Assembly (NCBI RefSeq): GCF_001435095.1
Contig: NZ_AZFC01000003.1
Location: 1-64,000 of the forward strand
Length of the DNA: 64,000 bases
Reading direction: 5' to 3'
DNA from: Levilactobacillus spicheri DSM 15429
Lineage (GTDB): Bacteria; Bacillota; Bacilli; Lactobacillales; Lactobacillaceae
This document shows, in pieces, positions 8,037-15,634 of this stretch (its first letter is position 1; every line of letters begins with the position of its first letter). The notes under the pieces were generated by a model. It was not told the DNA's origin, searched no databases, and was given only the letters and a program-made list of their open reading frames with translations. The position numbers and the translations under genes are program-made.

Positions 8037-8475
8037 TCACATTAGCAATGAGACATCTTTTGACCAATTGCTAGACGATCTTGCGGATGGGTTTGGGCGT
8101 GAAGAACGGTTTCAAGCCAACAAAGCTGGGGCAAAAAAATTCGCCCAAATTATGAAGCCCAAAGTTCCTTATCGATTTAATTTGCGTAAGGGAGAAACAG
8201 CTCATCTGCGCGATTCCCTGATTAATGTGGAACATGCGAATGGGTCGGTCGATGTTGGTTTTACTAAGAAAAGCATGAAGGGTTACGTGGCTAGAATCAT
8301 CAATGATGGTTGGATTCCGAAGCCACCAGGCGGCCGTGCTAAGCAATCAAATTATGATCCTGTAGCAGGAAAGCATTTTTGGGAAGCAACGCAACGTGAA
8401 GCTAAAGGAGAAGTTGGCAAGGCTGTAGCTGATTCGTTAAAAGCAACGATGGATAAGAAGGTGCATAGCCAGTGA
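8029..8475 (+). CDS. HK97 gp10-like tail completion protein
   Basis: The 148-residue protein contains KAGAKKFAQIMKPKVPYR, GETAHLRDSL and VGFTKKSMKGYVARIINDG, followed by GKHFWEATQREAKGEV. This combination of 'AHLRDSL' and a C-terminal HFWE segment marks the HK97 gp10 / phi-13 HK97_gp10 tail component family, acting at the head-tail interface. It overlaps its neighbours on both sides by 8 and 4 bases, consistent with coupled translation. Confidence 0.82.
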   Translation: MASHISNETSFDQLLDDLADGFGREERFQANKAGAKKFAQIMKPKVPYRFNLRKGETAHLRDSLINVEHANGSVDVGFTKKSMKGYVARIINDGWIPKPPGGRAKQSNYDPVAGKHFWEATQREAKGEVGKAVADSLKATMDKKVHSQ

Positions 8476-8846
8476 CGTTAGCCAGTGAGATTCGTCAGGT
8501 AATTGTTAACTCTATTGAAAAGTTGCCAAACGTTAGTAGTGACCAGATTCATACATTCGGAATTAAAGCCAATGATTGGACGGACGATAAGCCCGTCTTT
8601 TTAATTACAGAAATCTCAAACAATGAGTCTGGATATGGTGACAATGAGGCTACCTATCTACAGCAGCAAGCTCAGATTCAAATTTACTATCCGAAAGATT
8701 ATGTCGGTGATATGGACGACTTAGAAAATCAGTTAAAACAAGTAATGCGTTCAGATCGTTATTACTGTTTTAGCGATAATGGTCATATTTTGACCCCAGA
8801 TGATGGTCAATTGATGGCAACTTTAAAATTCAATCACAAAAAATAA
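8472..8846 (+). CDS. tail component, DUF806-like (probable tail terminator)
   Basis: Starts with GTG 8472 in a GTGA overlap with the previous stop. The 124-residue protein reads ASEIRQVIVNSIEKLPNV near the N-terminus, then FLITEISNNESGYGDN and a beta-rich core ending MATLKFNHK. It resembles the DUF806 family, which occupies the tail terminator position just before the major tail protein in Lactobacillus phages. The terminator role follows from gene order and is inference. Confidence 0.75.
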   Translation: MTLASEIRQVIVNSIEKLPNVSSDQIHTFGIKANDWTDDKPVFLITEISNNESGYGDNEATYLQQQAQIQIYYPKDYVGDMDDLENQLKQVMRSDRYYCFSDNGHILTPDDGQLMATLKFNHKK

Positions 8847-8862
8847 AGGAGAGATATTTAAC

Positions 8863-9486
8863 ATGGCAAAAGCAAAAGACGGCGGGTATGTAGGTGTTTC
8901 CTATGCTCGCTTTGCATTATTAGATGCTACGACTGGCAAAGCGTTAACTTCTGGGATTCCAGGTGCTGATGCTAATGGAATTTACAAGGTTACGACGTCT
9001 ACAGATGGTGGTGTTGCTAGTGCGGCCCTATCCGGGCTGGCACCTTCTGTTACCCGCATTTGGGGGAACAACTCTGTTGCCGATATTTCAGTCGGTAAGG
9101 CTCAACCAAGTGTTGCATTGACAATTAACTTCTTGGCTCATGATGTGCTGGCAGCTATTTTGGGACGGGAATCTGATGGCAAAGGTGGTTACGATCTTGA
9201 AGGTCACCCAGTCGATGTAGCGGTAGAAATCGTTTCAGAAACAGTTGCTGGTGGTGGTATTCACTTCGGATTCTACGACGGATACGTCACCGCTGGTGAT
9301 TTATCACTAGGGACTAACAGCGAAAACCAAACACGAGTCAACGACGCACTGACTTATACACCATTTGCCAATGATGACAATCATGTCGGCAAGATTTACT
9401 ACGATGGTGAGACTGGGTTTAATCAAAGCATCATTGATCAAGAAATCTTTGGTGTAACACCAGCGAGTAGCCCAACCAACGGTTAA
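8863..9486 (+). CDS. major tail (tube) protein
   Basis: The 207-residue protein is preceded by AAAGGAGAG. It has a phi13/TP901-type tail tube pattern: YARFALLDATTGKALTSG at the N-terminus, SVALTINFLAHDVLAAILGRE in the middle, and late strands GIHFGFYDGYVTAGDLSLG and RVNDALTYTPF. Hexameric rings of it build the tube. The annotated frame stops at TAA 9484-9486, but the +1 frame continues with 15 protein-like codons (9485-9529), so a longer C-terminus made by frameshifting, or a lost extension, is possible. A terminator-like hairpin follows, typical after this highly expressed gene. Confidence 0.9.
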   Translation: MAKAKDGGYVGVSYARFALLDATTGKALTSGIPGADANGIYKVTTSTDGGVASAALSGLAPSVTRIWGNNSVADISVGKAQPSVALTINFLAHDVLAAILGRESDGKGGYDLEGHPVDVAVEIVSETVAGGGIHFGFYDGYVTAGDLSLGTNSENQTRVNDALTYTPFANDDNHVGKIYYDGETGFNQSIIDQEIFGVTPASSPTNG

Positions 9487-9541
9487 TTCAGTTAGCACGG
9501 ATTCAAGCCATGTAACTGTTAATGCTAAGTAACTAAATAGT

Positions 9542-9585
9542 AGTCGCCTGAGAAAGCTAACAATACCGAATGGGGCGGCTTTTTT
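9542..9585 (+). terminator. terminator-like hairpin after major tail protein
   Basis: AGTCGCC (9542-9548) pairs with GGCGGCT (9574-9580), seven pairs including one G-T, with a 25-base loop and a run of six T. It lies between the tail tube gene and the chaperone gene and probably causes partial termination inside the late operon. Confidence 0.55.
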
Positions 9586-9604
9586 ATTATGAAAGGAAAT
9601 ACTT

Positions 9605-10006
9605 ATGATTGAATACATTGAATTTTCAGCGCCTGAAATCGGCCTAAACGAAGCAAAAAAAATTAAGCCTAGCAATCGTAATATGCGCAAGATTTGGAAT
9701 TTACAATTAATTCAAGCCAAAGCGTTTTCAAGCGAAGATAAAGAGCTACAAACGTTTGATGATTTGCAAAAAGAACATGATCAAGCAATCGAGTTATTAG
9801 ATAAGACAGAAGAATTTTTGACAACCACTTTAGGCCTTAACAAAAAGCAACAAGATCGATTAGAAGATTTAACCAATGATGAAATTGGCGAGCTTTCAGG
9901 TCGTTTGCAATATGCTTTGTCGGACATTAACCCGAATGCCGAAGATACAGACAAGGAGGACGAACCGGACCCAAAATCAGACAGCGAAAACGCATCCGAG
10001 AGTTAG
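9605..10006 (+). CDS. tail assembly chaperone gpG-like
   Basis: The 133-residue zero-frame product is helical (FSAPEIGLNEAKKIKPSN, IWNLQLIQAKAFSSED, LLDKTEEFLTTTLGLNKKQ) and ends in an acidic tail. It lies between the tail tube and tape measure genes, where lambda gpG equivalents sit. These proteins coat the tape measure before tube polymerisation. A slippery heptamer at 9970-9976 near its end allows a minority of ribosomes to make a longer gpGT product. The ribosome site is GAAAGGAAA. Confidence 0.88.
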   Translation: MIEYIEFSAPEIGLNEAKKIKPSNRNMRKIWNLQLIQAKAFSSEDKELQTFDDLQKEHDQAIELLDKTEEFLTTTLGLNKKQQDRLEDLTNDEIGELSGRLQYALSDINPNAEDTDKEDEPDPKSDSENASES

Positions 10007-10197
10007 AAAATCAAATCGAAGACTTTGATTACTATGCGCAGCAACTGATGGTCAATAAGGGCATGTCTCCTGATGAGTTTGACGATGCTAATTTTCACCG
10101 GATGCAAGAAATTCTCCAAGCTCGTGATCCTGACGAACGGCCAGAAGACCCAATGGAAATGCTTAAACGGTTAGGAATTACCCCAGGAAACATGTAA
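9605..10197 (+). CDS. tail assembly chaperone gpGT fusion made by -1 frameshift
   Basis: Zero-frame reading of 9605-9976 followed by -1 frame reading from ATC 9976 gives about 197 residues. The T-part continues IRQRKRIRELENQIEDFDYY, then QQLMVNKGMSPDEFDDANF and ends RLGITPGNM. It has no good start codon of its own near the junction, which supports expression only as the fusion. By analogy with lambda gpGT, the T domain contacts the tail tube protein while the G domain binds the tape measure. The fusion:G ratio is set by slippage. The tape measure gene follows 16 bases later. Confidence 0.85.
9970..9976 (+). promoter_or_regulatory. programmed -1 frameshift slippery site CCCAAAA
   Basis: In the gpG frame the bases are read C CCA AAA, the canonical X XXY YYZ arrangement. 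Sliding back one base gives CCC AAA. The -1 frame is then open for 73 codons to TAA 10195-10197. Lambda uses GGGAAAG in the same gene position. No strong downstream stem-loop was identified by eye. Confidence 0.85.
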
Positions 10198-10213
10198 GAA
10201 AGGAGGAACAAAA

Positions 10214-13200
10214 ATGGAAGAGATTCAAGGCTATAAGTTTGGCATCGATCTTGATGACGGTGGTATGACACGCTCTTTAAAGGAGCTACGTAATGAAGCC
10301 AAGCTGTTAAAGACGGCTATGAAGTCTAACTTTACTGAGATAAAGTCCGGCGGTGACGCCATGAAGGCTTATGCCAGTAAAGTAGTTGACGCCAAGCGAG
10401 CCATCTCCGGCCAAGAGGCCGTTATTAAAAAACTGCGAGAACAGCAAAAAGGTCTGGACATGGACACCGAAAAGGGGCGTTCGGCCTATGTGCGATATGA
10501 GAATCAGATTAAGCGAGCAAAAACTGAGATTAGCAATTTGTCGGCGCAACAGGAACGCGCTAAGAAATCTGCTGAACTTTTTAAATCTGGTGTTCTTGAC
10601 GTTCAGCGTAGTACCCAATTGGCAACGCAAGCCAGCAAAGCATTTGTAGAACGACTACAGGCCGAAGGGCGTACGGCTGACGCAGTTACCGCTAAGCATA
10701 AGGGACTACAAGAATCTTATTCTGGCATGAACAAACAGCTGGCTATCGAAAAGCAGCGGCTTAATCAGGTGGCGGAAGCTAGCGGAAAAAGCTCTGATGA
10801 GTACCGCAAGCAGTCCATTCGGGTCAATGAACTAGGCACTAAGCTGGCTCACACTAAGACGGAGCTAGCAGACGTTCGCAAAGAGGATAATAGACTTCAT
10901 CCGACAGGAATTAACCGGTTGATTGCTGCTACTGATCGTGCTAACCATAAGACAGAAAAAGCTGACCATTTGTTTGGCAAGATATTCGGAGCACACTTAT
11001 TGGCTAGCGGTGTCATTAACGCATGGCAATCATTGACTAATCATATTAGTGATGCCATTAAAGCGGGTGCTGATTACGAAAAAGAACAGCAAAAAATGCA
11101 GGCCACTTGGCTAACCTTGACGGGGACAGCAAAAAAATCTGATTCGATGGTTAAAACAATTAATGAATTGTCAGTCAAGACAGGTCAGGCCGTGGACGTT
11201 GTTAATGAGTTAGAACAAGGGTTCTATCATTTGCATTCCAGCAAAAAAGAATCTGATGAGCTAACTAAATCGATGTTAAACATGTCTGATGCCGTTGGAT
11301 TGAACAGTCAGCAAATTCAAGCAGTTACACAAGACATGGTCAACGGTTTATCCCGTGGTAAGGCTAATGCCGGTATGCTTAACCAAATTAGCCAATATTT
11401 CCCGATGTTCCGGGAACAATTGGCAAAGTATGAAACACAAGTTCATCACGGAAAGAAAGTCACTGTAGCAGATTTAGCTGCCATGGCAAAGTCCGGTAAA
11501 ATTTCAGCTAATGATATTGAAAAAACATTCAATCAATTAGGATCTGGAAAGTATGATAAAGCTGCGGACAATATGCTTAAAACGATGGTGGGCATGGAAC
11601 GAACTATCAAAGCACGTGTGCCCGCGTTATTAGGTGATATGGAGAAACCAATTATGACGGCTAAGAATCCGTTATATGCGGCGGTGGCTAAATGGGTTTC
11701 TGATCCGCGAACGGACAAAGAATTCACTAAAGTGGGGCGGTCTGCTAGCCAAGGAATCAACACGATTACAAAGGCATTTGCACAAGCGTTCGGTATTAAA
11801 TCAGCCCCGCAAGCTATGAATCGTGCGATGAACTCATTGGCTAAGGGAGTTACTGATGCCTCGAAGTCAATTGCCAGAAATGCTCCTGAAATCAAAGATT
11901 TATTGGTAACTCTTAAGAGTTTAGGCGGAATTGGTTTTAAGACGCTGATTGATTCGTTAAAAATTGCCAATTTCCTATTGAAGCCATTTGTTAAGCTGAT
12001 CGGTGGTAATGCCGACACGTTCGCTAAATTTGCCGCAACTTGGTTTGTTGCTAGTAAGGGGCTTAAGGCTTTCAACAAAGGGCTGAGGACCGTTCAAGGC
12101 TTTAAGGATATTTTTGGCAAAGCTGCTGAAATATTTGGCTTAAAAAAGGAAAAAGCGGCTATTGATGAAGAAACAGCCGCCCTTAATCGTAATAGTCGAG
12201 CCCGCCAAGAAAATGCTGATACAAGCATTGGCGGAAGCACTGGCAGTGGTAAAGTGTCCAAAGCTGAGAACGCTATTGAAGACGTGACAGAATCAGCAGG
12301 CGGAGACGTTGGCAAGGAAGCAAAGGAACTTACTCGTGTTGAAAAATATGGCTCAAAGACTAAGGGCCTTAGTCGCTTAACTTCTAAACTACATGGATTC
12401 GGTGAGCTTGGGAACGTTACTAAAGCCGGTAAAGTGCTTGCTGGATCAGTTGGCCTATTTGATGTTTTAAATGCCGGAACCGATTTAATTGGCACTACTA
12501 AGAAAACTGCTGGGTCACATGTTGGTGCAGCCGGTGGATCACTTGGTGGCACGGCCGCTGGTGCAGCTATTGGGACAATGATTGCTCCCGGAATTGGTAC
12601 GGCCATTGGCGCTGGACTTGGTGGTCTTGCTGGTGAAGGAATCGGTCGCAAGTTAGGTAAAGCTATTCAAAAAGGGTTATCATTCCAGAAAATCCATGCT
12701 CCTAAGCTATCTGATGGTTCTGCTTTTGACAAACTAACTAAGACTGCAAAAAGCCATTACAAAGGATTAGTTGACCAAGATACCAAGGACCTTAAGCTGC
12801 TGTATAAGAATGGGGACATTACAAAATCCGAATATCAGAAGCGTCTTGCTATTATTCAAAAAAATGAGTCCAAAATGACTCGCCTATCTTCAATGTCTGA
12901 AAAAGATCGTAATTCCATTTCAAAGTATTATGCACAGTCACGTCAATCACTTACCGAAAAGTGGAATCGTAAGATTCTAGCCGATCAGAAAAAATATGGT
13001 AAAAACTCTAAGGAAGTTACTCAAGATGAAGTAGCAAAAAAGAAAGCTTTGCAAAAACAGGAACTTAAATTTGCCACTTCCGTGACCGCGAAAGAAGCAC
13101 GTCTGCACACCACACTTAACGGGAAAATTAAGCTGGCTGCTAGCAAGCAAGAATCTATTATCAAAAAGCTTACTAAGGAAAAAGGCAAGCTGTCTAAAAA

Positions 13201-15634
13201 ACAACTAGAACAGGCCGTGATTGATTCCAATAAGGAATGCAAGACGGTTTCGTCTAATGCAAATAGTCAGTATAAGACGGCTGTTAGAGCCGCTTATAAG
13301 AAGTATGCCGAAACCGTTAAGGCTGCCAAAGATGAGTACAAGGGTAATTCTAGCTACGCCAAGAAACAACGGGCGGCAATTGAGAAACATGCACACGCTC
13401 AACGTGACCATGCCATTGCAGCTGCGGAGAAGCAACGCCACGATACCGTTAAAAAAGCTGATGATCAGTATAATAAAACAGTTTATTATGCGCATAAGCA
13501 AAATAAAGGTGTTACTAAGCAATCGGCCAATCAATATCAAAATACCAAAGAAAATAATAGCAAAACGAAAGACAATTATTATTCAACTTGGCATGGTATC
13601 TGGAAGACTGTTGGCAACTGGGTTGGAAAGCTAATTGGTGGGCTAAACAAAGGTGCTGTTAAGGGACAGAACCAAGTGTTCAAACAATATGGCGGTACTA
13701 ACACCCTATCCCCCATTACGGCTTCGTATTATGCAACTGGTACGGGCGTATTGAGTGGCCTACGCCGTGCAATCACTAAGCCTACGCTAGCTGTTCTCAA
13801 TGATGGGCATGACTCACCAGAAACTGGTAACCAGGAGGCCGTTTTGCACCCCAATGGAGATGCAGAACTAATTCACGGGAGTAACACCATGAAGGTTCTA
13901 GAACCCGGTGCAGAAGTTCTCAACGCGTCTGAAACTAAGCTGATGAGTCAGCTGGGATTAATGCACTTTGCGTCTGGAACGGGATTCCTTAGTGGCCTGT
14001 TTAAGTCAGTAGGCAAGGTTGGTAGCTTCTTTAAAAATGCGTTTGGTTCCTTGAAAGACAAACTAAAAGCCATTACAGGTTTTACCAGTAATGCTACTAA
14101 GAGTTTCAATTCAACCTTTAACCCAGACTTTAGCGGTCTAAAAGGTGGTGTTGCAAAGGGATATGCGCACATTGCCAATCATAAGATCAAGAATCAAGGC
14201 CAGAAATGGTGGTCTGCTGCATGGAATGTGATTAACGGTGCAGCTAACGCTAGTGGCGGTGGTGGTCCTGTAGCGCACACGCCTGGTGCTGGGTGGCATA
14301 TCACATCCGGATTCGGATACCGAGGTGCTACTAGTAGCGGCATGTCTATTCATGATGGTGTCGATTTCTCTGGCGGTAAAGTTGTTCATGCGTTAGAAGA
14401 TGCTGTGGTTACAGAAGCAGGGCCGGGACGTTGGTTAGGCAATAATGGTGTCGGTGAAGTTATCGGTACTAAGGGCGGACGCTTGCGTCTGATTTATCAA
14501 GAACTCAATGGCAAGAATGCTCATGGTGCTGACTTGCTTGTGCATGTAGGAGACCACGTAAAGCGTGGACAAGCCATCGCTAAGCTAGGCCCTAATGGAA
14601 CTCACGTGCATATTGGAGCAACTACAGAAGGACTATGGGATCATGGTGGTTCGTCAACTAAAGGTTGGTTGGATGTCACTAAACTTCACGGTAGTTATGG
14701 TAACAAGGCAGCAAAAAAGATCACCAGTGGGCTTACCAAGTTTGTCACGAAGCAACTCAAAGGTTCCGGTGTTCTGTCTTGGGTTAAGAAATTTCTTGCT
14801 CCACTTGAAGCTGAACTTGATGGAGATATTGGAAATACTGGGTTATCTGGTGATGTAGCGCATCGAGCAAAAGAATTAGCCGCAGCAATTAAGAAAATCG
14901 ACCCAGGGGCAACTAAAGCAGGTATTGCAGCCGTTTTAGGTAACTGGGAATTTGAATCAGGATTAAATCCTAGTTCAGTTAACCCAAGGGGTGGTGCTAC
15001 TGGTTTAGGACAATGGCTTGGTGGACGTTTGAGTGCATTGAAATCTTATGCAGCAAGACATCACATGAGTTATAAAAATGCTGGAGCACAATTGGACTTT
15101 GCCTTTCATGGGGATGGTTCAGATAGTTCGATTTTGAGGAGTGTTATCAATGGCCATGGATCAGTTGCTTCATTAGCCAATAAGTTTTCTCGTGAATGGG
15201 AACGTGGTGGCTATAATGGTGAACATGTTTCTCATGCCGAAACTATTGCTAAATATTTGGGCTATGCCAATGGTGGATTAAGCCAAAAAGAAAAGTTGGC
15301 CCATATTTCCGAGGGAAACATGCCGGAGATGGTCATTCCACTGTCTAAGCTAAAGTCTTCAAGAGGCTATGAGCTTTTGGGTAAAACGGCGGCTATTATG
15401 GCTAAGCGAGATCACTTAGAGGCCCAATCCAGTAACGACAACAAGAACTCAGACAAGTTGATGGATAAGTTAGATCAAGTCATTGGACTTATGCAAAGCT
15501 TGCTTGTTGGTCAACAGAATCCAGTACCCGCTGTTGTATCTGACAATGCTATTTATAACGGATACAACCGCATGAGCACAAAAACAAAGTTAAGTAAAAA
15601 TCTAGGAAGGGGATATGTAAATGGTATTCAGTAG
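10214..15634 (+). CDS. tape measure protein with M23 peptidase and tail-lysozyme domains
   Basis: The 1806-residue protein sets tail length. Residues 1-250 are coiled coil. The middle has a transmembrane/glycine-rich segment near residues 760-815 (GGSLGGTAAGAAIG), then a long Lys/Ala coiled coil (about 820-1110). An M23 metallopeptidase follows: HITSGFGYRG, His1380 and Asp1384 in HDGVD, and HVHIG with His1464, the zinc-binding and catalytic set. A Phage_lysozyme2-type domain starts around residue 1540, with LGNWEFESGLNP (candidate catalytic Glu1579) and TGLGQWLGGRLSAL. The C-terminus has the common SEGNMPEMVIPLSKL element. Two hydrolases would cut peptidoglycan during DNA injection. The ribosome site is AAAGGAGGAAC. 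It overlaps dit by 14 bases. Confidence 0.95.
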   Translation: MEEIQGYKFGIDLDDGGMTRSLKELRNEAKLLKTAMKSNFTEIKSGGDAMKAYASKVVDAKRAISGQEAVIKKLREQQKGLDMDTEKGRSAYVRYENQIKRAKTEISNLSAQQERAKKSAELFKSGVLDVQRSTQLATQASKAFVERLQAEGRTADAVTAKHKGLQESYSGMNKQLAIEKQRLNQVAEASGKSSDEYRKQSIRVNELGTKLAHTKTELADVRKEDNRLHPTGINRLIAATDRANHKTEKADHLFGKIFGAHLLASGVINAWQSLTNHISDAIKAGADYEKEQQKMQATWLTLTGTAKKSDSMVKTINELSVKTGQAVDVVNELEQGFYHLHSSKKESDELTKSMLNMSDAVGLNSQQIQAVTQDMVNGLSRGKANAGMLNQISQYFPMFREQLAKYETQVHHGKKVTVADLAAMAKSGKISANDIEKTFNQLGSGKYDKAADNMLKTMVGMERTIKARVPALLGDMEKPIMTAKNPLYAAVAKWVSDPRTDKEFTKVGRSASQGINTITKAFAQAFGIKSAPQAMNRAMNSLAKGVTDASKSIARNAPEIKDLLVTLKSLGGIGFKTLIDSLKIANFLLKPFVKLIGGNADTFAKFAATWFVASKGLKAFNKGLRTVQGFKDIFGKAAEIFGLKKEKAAIDEETAALNRNSRARQENADTSIGGSTGSGKVSKAENAIEDVTESAGGDVGKEAKELTRVEKYGSKTKGLSRLTSKLHGFGELGNVTKAGKVLAGSVGLFDVLNAGTDLIGTTKKTAGSHVGAAGGSLGGTAAGAAIGTMIAPGIGTAIGAGLGGLAGEGIGRKLGKAIQKGLSFQKIHAPKLSDGSAFDKLTKTAKSHYKGLVDQDTKDLKLLYKNGDITKSEYQKRLAIIQKNESKMTRLSSMSEKDRNSISKYYAQSRQSLTEKWNRKILADQKKYGKNSKEVTQDEVAKKKALQKQELKFATSVTAKEARLHTTLNGKIKLAASKQESIIKKLTKEKGKLSKKQLEQAVIDSNKECKTVSSNANSQYKTAVRAAYKKYAETVKAAKDEYKGNSSYAKKQRAAIEKHAHAQRDHAIAAAEKQRHDTVKKADDQYNKTVYYAHKQNKGVTKQSANQYQNTKENNSKTKDNYYSTWHGIWKTVGNWVGKLIGGLNKGAVKGQNQVFKQYGGTNTLSPITASYYATGTGVLSGLRRAITKPTLAVLNDGHDSPETGNQEAVLHPNGDAELIHGSNTMKVLEPGAEVLNASETKLMSQLGLMHFASGTGFLSGLFKSVGKVGSFFKNAFGSLKDKLKAITGFTSNATKSFNSTFNPDFSGLKGGVAKGYAHIANHKIKNQGQKWWSAAWNVINGAANASGGGGPVAHTPGAGWHITSGFGYRGATSSGMSIHDGVDFSGGKVVHALEDAVVTEAGPGRWLGNNGVGEVIGTKGGRLRLIYQELNGKNAHGADLLVHVGDHVKRGQAIAKLGPNGTHVHIGATTEGLWDHGGSSTKGWLDVTKLHGSYGNKAAKKITSGLTKFVTKQLKGSGVLSWVKKFLAPLEAELDGDIGNTGLSGDVAHRAKELAAAIKKIDPGATKAGIAAVLGNWEFESGLNPSSVNPRGGATGLGQWLGGRLSALKSYAARHHMSYKNAGAQLDFAFHGDGSDSSILRSVINGHGSVASLANKFSREWERGGYNGEHVSHAETIAKYLGYANGGLSQKEKLAHISEGNMPEMVIPLSKLKSSRGYELLGKTAAIMAKRDHLEAQSSNDNKNSDKLMDKLDQVIGLMQSLLVGQQNPVPAVVSDNAIYNGYNRMSTKTKLSKNLGRGYVNGIQ

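Noticed and set aside
11533-12651. Two minus-strand ORFs of 181 and 185 aa inside the tape measure gene
   Set aside because: They lie antisense to a clear coding gene, have Ala/Pro/Ser-rich shadow composition and no ribosome site.
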